A DNA stretch of 46,899 nucleotides. It comes from Alkalihalobacillus pseudalcaliphilus. Lineage in GTDB: Bacteria; Bacillota; Bacilli; Bacillales; Bacillaceae_D. Position numbers and translations under genes: made by a program. The DNA lies in NCBI GenBank assembly GCA_001038565.1, contig LFJO01000006.1, positions 121,068 through 167,966 of the forward strand. Reading direction: 5' to 3'. This document shows positions 32,630 through 40,656 of the stretch, one piece after another (position 1 is the first letter of the stretch; each line of letters opens with the position of its first letter). Under the pieces are notes generated by a model, which made no database searches, was not told the origin of the DNA, and saw only the letters and a program-made list of their open reading frames with translations.

Positions 32630-35532
32630 ACAAAAAAATATTAATAAAAAGAGGCCTAAGACAAGATTTACCGATATTAGACGTGGGGGAATTTGGATTT
32701 TGTATTGACACTACCGAACTGTTCATTGGAAGCGATTCGGGTAACATTCTTATAAGCAACAAAGGTGATCACATATCCCCCTCTTCTTTAAATGGTCATT
32801 TAAATGTTAATGGCATAGAGATATCCATTTACGATGACTCAGAATTAGTAGATATGATTCACACGAAAATTGACCCACAAGCATTGGAACCCTATGTTAA
32901 AGATGAACTGCTAGAACATTTATTAGCTGCAAAAGTTGATATCAATGACTTAGAACTTTTGATCGGAGAATTTAAAGATTCTTTAAATAATAAATCGGAA
33001 AAAATACACCACCACGCCATTCAGGATATTACTCATTTAGAAGATGTTCTAAGTTCTAAAATCGATAAGACTGATATCATGCCTGTCTCTAACTCTTATG
33101 TAATCGATTTAGTAACTTGGGGAATTACAGAAGGAATACCAAATAAACCATATACTCAAGCCGATTTTGAAATGGCAGATACTAACATTCAGGGAATTAA
33201 TGCTGCTTTAGTAGAAGCTTCCTTAAAAGGTTACACCCATGTTGCCATGCCTAAAGGAAGCTACGCGATTTGTTACCCTAGAACGATTGAACTTCATAGT
33301 CACATGACTTTTCATTTGAATCGGTCGACATTTAAAGTGATTTATGACTCTGATCAACGTTCTCCATTTGATCAAAGGTCAGGAAATGACTTCTATAATT
33401 TTATAGGTAATAGTTTTACATTTGATCATGTAACGAACTCACATCTGTTAGGTGGTACAATCATTGGCTGCAAGGCCGACCGTAGCTTTTTATCTGATAA
33501 TGAAAGAAGACAAGAGCAATCCTATGGGGTAATTCTAAAACGCGGAAGTAATCATTGCTCTGTTAAGCATTGTACGATTCGTGATTATATGGGCGACAAT
33601 ATATCTATTAGAAGTGATGCTGCCAGGACATTAACGGAGTTTAACATGAATTTGACCCAACATGCGGTTGATAACAAAGGAAACCTTTTTCATTCCACTC
33701 AAAACTTAACATCACGGTTTATTACGATTGATAACGGCCAATTTAACTCTTTTATCATTAGTGGTTTCGGTTATGTGAGACACACTTCAATTAACACTAA
33801 AGTCGTGAACATTCACTTTTATTCAGAAAAAGAGGACTATATTCGCTCGTTATTTAAAAGAAAAGTGTATACGCCTATTACGATTCCAATAGGTGCTCAA
33901 AAAATAAGATTAGAATTCCTCAATGAAACAAACCCAGCAAAAAATATGAATATAACAATAGGTTGGGGCTTAATCCCTTGCTATAATATGGTCGAGCATA
34001 ATGAAGTTTATAATGGACATAGAGGTGGAATTACGTTAGGTGGCAATTATAATGTCATTCAGCACAATATAATACGAGATAATGGATTCAATTTTTACGA
34101 TGGGAAGCCTCTATTTTTTGACTCAACTAGGTATGGCATTAACCAAGAAGACTTTTATGGCGATCATTGTGTGATTCGAAATAACCTTATCTATAATACA
34201 AACCACGGGATATTAATTGGCTGTTATTCGATCCAAATCGAGCACAATCATATTTATAATGTCAACTCTATCGCTATTAATATTTATACGACTGCTTATG
34301 CAGGAATCTCCAACAACTATATATATAACTGCAAAAATACGGTTGGCTTAATGGATGCCAACTTTGAAAATTCACACGTGTATATAAGAAATAATTATTT
34401 CCAAGGTGGTACAACTCAATTAGTAGGAAATCATTATGATGTCTTTGTAACTGGGAATTCCTTTATTGAACCCGATAATATCATTCTAAAAGATTCTAAT
34501 CGCTCCGTTTTTCGAGGGAATCATATTAGTTATTCAAGCTTTTATCAAGGTATTAGTCAATTAATTGTTAACAAAATAGAAGAATGTAGTTTTGAAATGA
34601 AGGGTGAACAAAGAGAAATAATTTTTCAATCTTATGAGCATTATAGGTGTTACTACAAAAATATAATCATTAATAGTTCAACACGTCAAAGTAGAAGTTT
34701 AGTAGAAAAAGTCGCTTTTAACCACGCAACCTTTGAGGAATGTCAAATAAAAAACCATATCTATAACCAAAAACAACGGATAGTTACTGTATCTAACAGT
34801 TCCTTCATAAATAGTGGATTAAATATTGGTAATATTAATTCCGAAAATGAGCATCCGAATATCTTTGTGAATAAATGTGATTTTAAATTAGTTTCCATTA
34901 ATCAACTACTCGTTACTGACATTAATAGAGAGAAAGGCTTCGGTATCGTAGAAATAAAAAACTCTCACATAAACATCGAAAACCCTACTTTCCAATCTCT
35001 TATTCGAACAAACTTTACCGTAGTGCCATCCGTTTTGAAAGTTGCTTTTAAACATTGTACCATTAAAAATTCAAGTGCTCAGCCAACAATCGCTCTTCCC
35101 CTTTATAATCATCAAAAAAGCTTAATAGCATTTATTTTCTCTAATAACGATCTTATAGGTTTCCACCCTCCAAATCCTGAACGCCTTTTAATTACCTATG
35201 ATCCTGTTACACATAGTCCTGTCGAACCATTCTCAGGTAGCTTTCAAATTACTGATATCATTTATCATGCAAATCCGATGCCTGGAGGTTATGTCGGTTG
35301 GGTTTGTATAAAATCAGGAATTGCTAGTCAAAAAGAATGGCACCCTAACCATTCCTATGAGATGAACGATATTATTTTTTATCAAAACCAAATATACAAA
35401 TGCATAAAAGCTGGAATAAGTGGCGACTTGGGTCCTAGACATGATAACGGCAGCTCTACAGATAACACAATCATTTGGGAATATATTGGCACAAAAGCAA
35501 TCTTCCGACCATTTGGTTTTATCGAAAAATAA
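32626..35532 (+). CDS. Tailspike-like beta-helix protein next to the eps operon
   Basis: A 968-aa protein (GTG start, coupled to the BppU-like gene). Residues 1-45 (KKILIKRGLRQDLPILDVGE then FGFCIDTTELFIGSDSGN) match the small N-terminal fold of phage tail fibres such as Mtd or hyaluronate-lyase tails. A helical linker follows (90-160). From about 170 to 880 runs a right-handed parallel beta-helix, with repeats such as NYNVIQHNIIRDNG, HCVIRNNLIYNTNHG and QIEHNHIYNVNS. The C-terminus has a small carbohydrate-binding-like module with paired Trp/Tyr (GYVGWVC, EWHPNHSYEMNDIIFYQNQIYKC, IIWEYIG). Such folds bind or cleave polysaccharide. There is no signal peptide or membrane anchor, so release would need lysis or another route. 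The catalytic residues cannot be assigned from sequence. Confidence 0.78.
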   Translation: MNKKILIKRGLRQDLPILDVGEFGFCIDTTELFIGSDSGNILISNKGDHISPSSLNGHLNVNGIEISIYDDSELVDMIHTKIDPQALEPYVKDELLEHLLAAKVDINDLELLIGEFKDSLNNKSEKIHHHAIQDITHLEDVLSSKIDKTDIMPVSNSYVIDLVTWGITEGIPNKPYTQADFEMADTNIQGINAALVEASLKGYTHVAMPKGSYAICYPRTIELHSHMTFHLNRSTFKVIYDSDQRSPFDQRSGNDFYNFIGNSFTFDHVTNSHLLGGTIIGCKADRSFLSDNERRQEQSYGVILKRGSNHCSVKHCTIRDYMGDNISIRSDAARTLTEFNMNLTQHAVDNKGNLFHSTQNLTSRFITIDNGQFNSFIISGFGYVRHTSINTKVVNIHFYSEKEDYIRSLFKRKVYTPITIPIGAQKIRLEFLNETNPAKNMNITIGWGLIPCYNMVEHNEVYNGHRGGITLGGNYNVIQHNIIRDNGFNFYDGKPLFFDSTRYGINQEDFYGDHCVIRNNLIYNTNHGILIGCYSIQIEHNHIYNVNSIAINIYTTAYAGISNNYIYNCKNTVGLMDANFENSHVYIRNNYFQGGTTQLVGNHYDVFVTGNSFIEPDNIILKDSNRSVFRGNHISYSSFYQGISQLIVNKIEECSFEMKGEQREIIFQSYEHYRCYYKNIIINSSTRQSRSLVEKVAFNHATFEECQIKNHIYNQKQRIVTVSNSSFINSGLNIGNINSENEHPNIFVNKCDFKLVSINQLLVTDINREKGFGIVEIKNSHINIENPTFQSLIRTNFTVVPSVLKVAFKHCTIKNSSAQPTIALPLYNHQKSLIAFIFSNNDLIGFHPPNPERLLITYDPVTHSPVEPFSGSFQITDIIYHANPMPGGYVGWVCIKSGIASQKEWHPNHSYEMNDIIFYQNQIYKCIKAGISGDLGPRHDNGSSTDNTIIWEYIGTKAIFRPFGFIEK

Positions 35533-35587
35533 ATACAATCATTGATTTTTCTCTTAAAGTATTTAAGCAAGATGTCATGTCTATGCA

Positions 35588-35640
35588 TAAAAAAAGCTCG
35601 TAAGCGGTTGAATTCAATCACTTACGAGCCTTTTGCTTTT
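35588..35640. terminator. Bidirectional terminator between tailspike-like gene and thiT
   Basis: GCTCGTAAGCGGTTG and CAATCACTTACGAGC (35596-35629) form a 15-bp stem with one or two mismatches and a 4-nt loop; T runs follow on both strands. It closes two convergent genes. Confidence 0.88.
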
Positions 35641-36187
35641 ATAAAGTTGGTTTTACTTTAAAAAACTGTGGATAATTCTTTGAGATGATTAAAAGTGGAA
35701 TGAGTGTAATAATCATTTGTGGGACAAGATAAGAAGCATTATATGCAGCTGAGTAAATATAGTCATTCCAGCCATCTGGTGTGAATTCTGCAAAATAAAC
35801 GACACCTGAAGTGAAATGTGCCATGAATCGTAATAATGTCCCTAGTAATATTCCTAACACAATAACAGATAAATTAGGAACTTGCCTCTTCCTTACAAAT
35901 ACACCTGCAAGACCAATTAATGCAAAAGCAACTGGATAATCTAATACAAATTGAATCGGATGGAAAATACTAGCTCCCGATAATAAACCAGTAAAACCAG
36001 CTATTAACCCCGTTAACACCCCTACCTTCCAACCATGGCGAAATGCCACTAAAAATAGCGGAATCATCTCAAAAGATATGGACCCACCATTTGCCCATAA
36101 GGCGTTGATTTTTACAAAACTTAAGGCCGTTGCCAAACCTGCCATAATCGCAATCTCAATCATGAGATATAATCTTTTTCTATCCAA
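35639..36187 (-). CDS. thiT: ThiT, thiamine-specific ECF transporter subunit
   Basis: A 182-aa membrane protein of the ThiT/YuaJ family, the thiamine-binding S component that works with the shared EcfA/A'/T module. Six helices, with WANGGSISFEMIPLFLVAFRHG, LLSGASIFHPIQFVLDYPVAF and HFTSGVVYFAEF, where the conserved aromatic and acidic residues form the thiamine site. The start is TTG 36187; its ribosome binding site GAGGGG lies in the 3' arm of the upstream terminator hairpin. A TPP riboswitch precedes it. Confidence 0.92.
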   Translation of the reverse strand: MDRKRLYLMIEIAIMAGLATALSFVKINALWANGGSISFEMIPLFLVAFRHGWKVGVLTGLIAGFTGLLSGASIFHPIQFVLDYPVAFALIGLAGVFVRKRQVPNLSVIVLGILLGTLLRFMAHFTSGVVYFAEFTPDGWNDYIYSAAYNASYLVPQMIITLIPLLIISKNYPQFFKVKPTL

Positions 36188-36189
36188 AA

Positions 36190-36227
36190 TAAAAACATCC
36201 CCTCTTTAATTAACCACAAGGAGATGT
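36190..36227 (-). terminator. TPP-controlled terminator overlapping the thiT ribosome binding site
   Basis: On the minus strand ACATCTCC (36227-36220) pairs with GGGGATGT (36202-36195), then TTTTTATTTT. The 3' arm contains the thiT ribosome binding site, so the hairpin could stop transcription and also hide the site. Confidence 0.75.
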
Positions 36228-36279
36228 CATTTGTCATAAACGTATTAAGGCATACTTAATTAACAAAATCCGTCTACCA

Positions 36280-36357
36280 CTTCCCTACGCTAGTTTAAAC
36301 TAGATCAGGTTCTAAGAGTTAAGGCATTCGCCTCTCTCAGTCAAAAGACACCCCTAG
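36280..36357 (-). ncRNA. TPP riboswitch (THI box)
   Basis: The minus strand has the conserved TPP aptamer elements in order: GGGGTGTC, CTGAGAGAGGC, then AACTCTTAGAACCTGATCT, and the closing CGTAGGGAA. It lies upstream of thiT, as expected; thiamine pyrophosphate should favour the terminator at 36190-36227. Confidence 0.95.
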
Positions 36358-36377
36358 TGGTTCTTATATTTTTTTAC

Positions 36378-36383
36378 ATTGTA
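36378..36383 (-). promoter_or_regulatory. Extended -10 of the thiT leader promoter
   Basis: TGTTACAAT on the minus strand (TACAAT at 36383-36378) is an extended -10 about 20 nt upstream of the aptamer. The -35 region is weak. Confidence 0.5.
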
Positions 36384-36413
36384 ACATAATTTCCGTTAGA
36401 CGAACAGCCTTTA

Positions 36414-38312
36414 TTAAGAATTAGCATTGATTTCCTCAATAAGTATTGATAACTGCTCCCACCGCTCCATCGCTGCTTCAAGCTGTTCGTTTTTTTGTTT
36501 TTGCTCCTCTAATAAATCCGCAATCACCGTGTAATCACTACCAGCCACAGCAATTTTTTGCTCAATTTCCAGCAGCTCTGTTTCTAGCGACTCAATTTTA
36601 CCTTCAATGGTTTCCCACTCTTTTTGTTCGTTATAGGAAAGCTTCTTTTTCGTTTTCTTCAAATCTACCTCAATAGCTTTGGATACTTGTTTTTTTTCCT
36701 CGATAACTTGTTGTTTCTCTACATCCGTTTTTTCTAAATAATCACTATAGGTTCCATAGAATGATGAAACATGACCATGACCATCAAAGACTAGAAGTTG
36801 ATCAACAACTCGGTCTAAAAAATATCGATCATGGGATACCGTTACAACAACACCTGGAAATTGGTCTAAATAATCTTCTAAAACAGATAATGTTTCCGTA
36901 TCTAAATCATTTGTAGGTTCATCTAAAAAGAGCACATTCGGTTCTCCCATTAAAACTCTAAGTAGATACAGGCGTCTCTTCTCCCCACCTGATAGACGGT
37001 GAATATACGTCCATTGCATGGAACGTGGAAACAAAAAGCGTTCAAGCATTTGCTCTGCTGTTATAATCGTTCCATCCTTTGTATAGACAATTTCAGCTAC
37101 TTGTTTAATATATTCAATGACTTTTAGCTCTCCATTAATCTCTTCATCTTCCTGTGTATAATAACCGATATCGACGGTTTCACCAACTATAACTTCGCCT
37201 GAATTGATCTTACGTCTATCAGCCATTATATTTAATAAAGTTGATTTCCCGCTACCATTAGGACCGATAATCCCTAAACGTTGTCCTTTTACTAGTAAGT
37301 AATCAAAGTTAGATAATAGCTGCTTTTGATCAATTGCATAACTAATTGACTTAAGTTCAATGACATCTTTTCCTAAACGTTTAGAACCGATAGAAAAATC
37401 AAAATCACGTTGCTCTCTTTTAAAGCCTTGCTCTTTCAAATCATGTACTCGGTCTATTCTAGCTTTTTGTTTCGTTGTTCTTGCCTTCGCTCCTCGCCGT
37501 AGCCATGCTAACTCGCACCTTAATATATTTTGTCTTTTTGCCTCATGCTGTACTTCTAATGTTTCGCGCTCTGCTTTTTTTTCTAGATAGACCTCATAAT
37601 TGCCTTCATACCGGAACAAACGTCCATGATCGAGCTCAAAAATTTGGTTCGTGACACGATTTAAGAAATAGCGGTCATGTGTAATGACGATAAAAGTACC
37701 TTTGTATTGACCCAAAAACCCTTCTAGCCACTCTATCGTATTATTATCTAAATGGTTTGTTGGTTCATCTAGCAACAATAAATCTACCTGGTTTATGAGG
37801 GCTTTGGCTATAGCTACTCGTTTCTTTTGACCTCCAGAAAGTTGACTTACCTTTTGATCAAAATTGTGAATACCTAATTTTGATAAGACTGTTTTAGCTA
37901 TCGTATTCGCTTCCCATGCCTCTAGTTCATCCATTTTTTGCTGTTGTTTCATTAAAGCAGACAAGTTTTTTTCATTTTCTTGTGCCTCTAAATTAATCAA
38001 GGCTTGTTCATACTTTCTAAGGGTGACCATAATAGGAGCATCCCCATAATAAATTTGTTCTAGAACCGTTAGTTGACTATCAAGTTCTGGCTGCTGAGCT
38101 AAATATTCGACTTTAAAATCATTTGCGTGTTTAAACTCTCCTTTGTCAGCTTGTTCAAGCTGTGCAATAGCTTTTAAGAGTGAGGATTTCCCAGTGCCAT
38201 TAAGTCCAATAAGGCCAATTCGTTGTTGCTCATCAAGTGTAAATGATATATTTTCAAACAGTACTTTGTCTCCATAGGATTTTGTTAATCCTTCTACATG
38301 TAATATACTCAT
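36414..38312 (-). CDS. yfmR: YfmR, ABC-F ATPase of the Uup group
   Basis: A 632-aa soluble ABC-F protein with two ATPase domains: Walker A GLNGTGKSS and GPNGSGKST, signatures LSGGQKKR and LSGGEKRR, Walker B LLLDEPTNHLD and LFLDEPTNDLD, and a coiled-coil C-terminal domain after about residue 550. The linker LAWLRRGAKARTTKQKARIDRV is Uup/YfmR-type. YfmR acts on ribosomes stalled on difficult peptides and is partly redundant with EF-P in B. subtilis. Start ATG 38312 has AAAGGATG upstream; ATG 38321 abuts that site. No membrane segments. Confidence 0.88.
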   Translation of the reverse strand: MSILHVEGLTKSYGDKVLFENISFTLDEQQRIGLIGLNGTGKSSLLKAIAQLEQADKGEFKHANDFKVEYLAQQPELDSQLTVLEQIYYGDAPIMVTLRKYEQALINLEAQENEKNLSALMKQQQKMDELEAWEANTIAKTVLSKLGIHNFDQKVSQLSGGQKKRVAIAKALINQVDLLLLDEPTNHLDNNTIEWLEGFLGQYKGTFIVITHDRYFLNRVTNQIFELDHGRLFRYEGNYEVYLEKKAERETLEVQHEAKRQNILRCELAWLRRGAKARTTKQKARIDRVHDLKEQGFKREQRDFDFSIGSKRLGKDVIELKSISYAIDQKQLLSNFDYLLVKGQRLGIIGPNGSGKSTLLNIMADRRKINSGEVIVGETVDIGYYTQEDEEINGELKVIEYIKQVAEIVYTKDGTIITAEQMLERFLFPRSMQWTYIHRLSGGEKRRLYLLRVLMGEPNVLFLDEPTNDLDTETLSVLEDYLDQFPGVVVTVSHDRYFLDRVVDQLLVFDGHGHVSSFYGTYSDYLEKTDVEKQQVIEEKKQVSKAIEVDLKKTKKKLSYNEQKEWETIEGKIESLETELLEIEQKIAVAGSDYTVIADLLEEQKQKNEQLEAAMERWEQLSILIEEINANS

Positions 38313-38334
38313 GTTCTTCATCCTTTAGTGTATC

Positions 38335-38349
38335 TTTTGTATGAAAGTT
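38335..38349 (+). repeat. Dispersed intergenic repeat, partial copy E
   Basis: TTTTGTATGAAAGTT repeats the left end of copies A and C. The following 50 bp keep only weak similarity (AAGTTAGCTCGTC) before the nos stop codon. Confidence 0.4.
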
Positions 38350-38393
38350 ACTTATGGGCGATAGTTTGTGCCGTGAAGTTAGCTCGTCATTGC

Positions 38394-39476
38394 TCACACA
38401 AGTTCGTCTTCCCGGTAGTAGTTTGGATTGACGATTTTATTTTTGTATTGTTGGTGAAAGATATGAGTTGTCGCTGGCGATAGAGGTGGAATGAGCCAAG
38501 TCCAATCACCGGTTAACTCACGGTTTGCTTTCGCTTCCCTTTCTTCAAATCGTTTAAACTGTTTAGCTGCAGTATGATGGTCAACAATACTTACTCCAAA
38601 TTTTTTATAGGAAAATAGAACAGCTTTATTTAATTCAACTAATGCTTCATCGCGCCACAAATGACTTTCTCTACTTTGATCCAAATGAAATAATTCAGCA
38701 ACACGACTTAATTGATCATATCGACATGGATCAGCAAAATTTCGTGCGGCAATCTCTGTACCCATATACCAACCATTAAAGGGTGCACATGGATAACGAA
38801 TACCACCTATCTCTAATACCATATCAGAAATGATAGGTACAGCATACCATTTCAATTGCAACTCTTCGAATAATGGATTGGTCGGGTGTTCAATCGGAAC
38901 TTCAAGAACTAAACCTTCGGGAATCTCTCTAAAATATAGCTTATCACTTATTTGAACAACAATAGGCAATAATTCAAATGGTTGTTGTTTCCCTTGCCAA
39001 CCTAACTCTAAACAAACTTTTGTCAATTCTATAGAGGCTGGGTCTCCAATTATGCCAAGTTCTGTTTCATATCCTGCATATCGAAAAAGTTGGTGATTTA
39101 AGATTTTGATAGAATGTCTACTTGTTTCCGGTTGGAAAACCGTTATCGTCGGCAAGATTTTCCCGTTATTTGTTGCGCTTTTAATATGTTCCCATATTTC
39201 AGCAAATACTGTTTCGATAGATACCGCATCTCTTGCATCACGCACTTGCATGGAATCCCAAAATAACCGACCAATACATTTATTACTGTTTCGCCAGGCC
39301 ATTTTTGCTCCATGTGCTAACTCTTCGTATGTATGTGTATATGTTCCTTCTTGATGTATTTGTTGCTGTACTTCGCTTAATCTGTCATTGAGTACTTTGG
39401 ATTGAAAGGATAATTCTTGATAACAGCTATGTAAAAAAGTCTCTGCTTCTTCTAACAGTCCTTTTTTGGAATACAT
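38394..39476 (-). CDS. nos: Bacterial nitric oxide synthase, oxygenase domain
   Basis: A 360-aa NOS oxygenase with no reductase domain, as in Bacillus. WRNSNKCIGR holds the heme-ligating Cys (C67); PFNGWYMGTEI carries the region around the substrate-binding Glu, and WTWLIPPLSP near the C-terminus belongs to the pterin site. It oxidises arginine to NO and citrulline using electrons from general reductases; NO protects Bacillus from oxidative stress. Start ATG 39476 has AAGGAGGG 6 nt upstream; ATG 39482 abuts it. The next gene upstream is gpx, also an oxidative-stress gene, but 475 bp separate them. Confidence 0.93.
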   Translation of the reverse strand: MYSKKGLLEEAETFLHSCYQELSFQSKVLNDRLSEVQQQIHQEGTYTHTYEELAHGAKMAWRNSNKCIGRLFWDSMQVRDARDAVSIETVFAEIWEHIKSATNNGKILPTITVFQPETSRHSIKILNHQLFRYAGYETELGIIGDPASIELTKVCLELGWQGKQQPFELLPIVVQISDKLYFREIPEGLVLEVPIEHPTNPLFEELQLKWYAVPIISDMVLEIGGIRYPCAPFNGWYMGTEIAARNFADPCRYDQLSRVAELFHLDQSRESHLWRDEALVELNKAVLFSYKKFGVSIVDHHTAAKQFKRFEEREAKANRELTGDWTWLIPPLSPATTHIFHQQYKNKIVNPNYYREDELV

Positions 39477-39950
39477 GGTCATCCCTCCTTTTTTCTTAAA
39501 TTAAAGTTCTAAACAAATTCAGAGCTGCCGAACTTGTCAGTCGCTTTAGTCCGTTACAACTCTAATATTTTGTATGAAAGTGATACTACTGATTAGGTGC
39601 GGAGTTCTACTTCCCGTACCGAAAATTATGCTCCGCCGGGTACTAACATCAATTAAAATAAAAACAATAACAACAACAAAAACAAAGTGGATGAACAGAC
39701 ACCAGTTAAAGGCAAATGCCACTTTCGTGTTTGTTGGTGGCGAAGTGAACGGGGCTTCGCCATGTGGGTTTTGTATGAAAATTAACTAAACCTCATGTGC
39801 GAAGCCTTAATTACCGCTACTAGTTCTCGGTTTCAACGTTCATCCATCAACCTTAACTTAATGGCAGATGTAAAAACTCATTTAACCAAAAGCTATCAAG
39901 TAATGTATCAAACATCTTCTTTTTTTGTTGTGGGCATTTGATTATTTATT
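39477..39950. other. Gene-free stretch with repeat copy C
   Basis: About 470 bp between nos and gpx. Most of it is repeat copy C (39568-39780). The rest shows no gene; no clear gpx terminator is seen. Confidence 0.6.
39568..39780 (+). repeat. Dispersed intergenic repeat, copy C (longest)
   Basis: A 213-bp element that starts TTTTGTATGAAAGTG and ends GGGTTTTGTATGAAA, so it is bounded by direct repeats of TTTTGTATGAAA. Inside are hairpins GCGGAG/CTCCGC and GGCGAAG/CTTCGCC, and a nested AT-rich inverted repeat AACAAAGTGG/CCACTTTCGTGTTTGTT (39681-39735) missing in other copies. Confidence 0.65.
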
Positions 39951-40433
39951 TTAGCCCTTTAATAATTCTTGGATTTTTGCTTCTAGCTTTTCTGGCTCAG
40001 TTTGAGGTGAGTAACGTTCTACTACTTCGCCCTTTTTATTTATTAGGAATTTGGTGAAATTCCATTTAACTTCTGAGCTTAAGACACCTTTTTGCTCCTT
40101 TTTTAAGTGTTTATATAAAGGTTCTGCCTCCGAGCCATTTACTTTTATTTTGGCAAGTAACGGGAAACTAACACCATGATTTAATTGACAAGCTTCTACC
40201 ATCTCATCATTTGATAGTGGCTCCTGGTTCATAAATTGGTTACATGGAAAGCCTAGTACAACTAATCCCTTTTCTTTATAGGATTGATACAAATGCTCAA
40301 GACCTTTAAACTGCGGTGTTAACCCACATTTTGTTGCCGTGTTAACAATCAAAAGTACCTTTCCTTTATATTGCTCTAGAGCGACCTCTTCTCCATTTGG
40401 AGCTTGTACGGTAAAATCAAAAACATTGGCCAT
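39951..40433 (-). CDS. gpx: Glutathione peroxidase family thiol peroxidase
   Basis: A 160-aa GPx/BsaA family peroxidase. The peroxidatic Cys36 is in NTATKCGLTPQ, Gln66 and resolving-type Cys64 in GFPCNQF, and Trp124-Asn125 in VKWNFTKFL, the usual catalytic group. In Bacillus such enzymes use thioredoxin-type electron donors. The ATG at 40433 (MANVFDF) has GGGAGG upstream; the longer frame from 40490 adds residues before the fold starts. Monocistronic. Confidence 0.9.
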   Translation of the reverse strand: MANVFDFTVQAPNGEEVALEQYKGKVLLIVNTATKCGLTPQFKGLEHLYQSYKEKGLVVLGFPCNQFMNQEPLSNDEMVEACQLNHGVSFPLLAKIKVNGSEAEPLYKHLKKEQKGVLSSEVKWNFTKFLINKKGEVVERYSPQTEPEKLEAKIQELLKG

Positions 40434-40603
40434 TTTAGCTCTTCCTCCCATCAATAAGTTATACCCATTATACCTATTCTTGGTGATCATTTCGAGTTTT
40501 CTCGCTATTGAACATATAAAAACTTCATGTTTAAAACATCATTCCACGGGTATACATGAAACAACAAAATGCTTTTACATACTCAGTTATCACTTATTAA
40601 AGA

Positions 40604-40642
40604 ATCAAAAAAAGACTTACTCTCTTAATTGAAAGTAAGCCT
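40604..40642 (-). terminator. Terminator of cwlO
   Basis: On the minus strand AGGCTTACTTTC and GAGAGTAAGTCT form a 12-bp stem (two mismatches) with a 6-nt loop, followed by TTTTTTTG. Confidence 0.85.
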
Positions 40643-40656
40643 TTATGAATAAGCTA

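Noticed and set aside
32270-35532. Part of an integrated prophage
   Set aside because: The two tail-like genes are flanked by the eps operon and thiT with a shared terminator. No integrase, structural or lysis genes are visible, nor attachment-site repeats.
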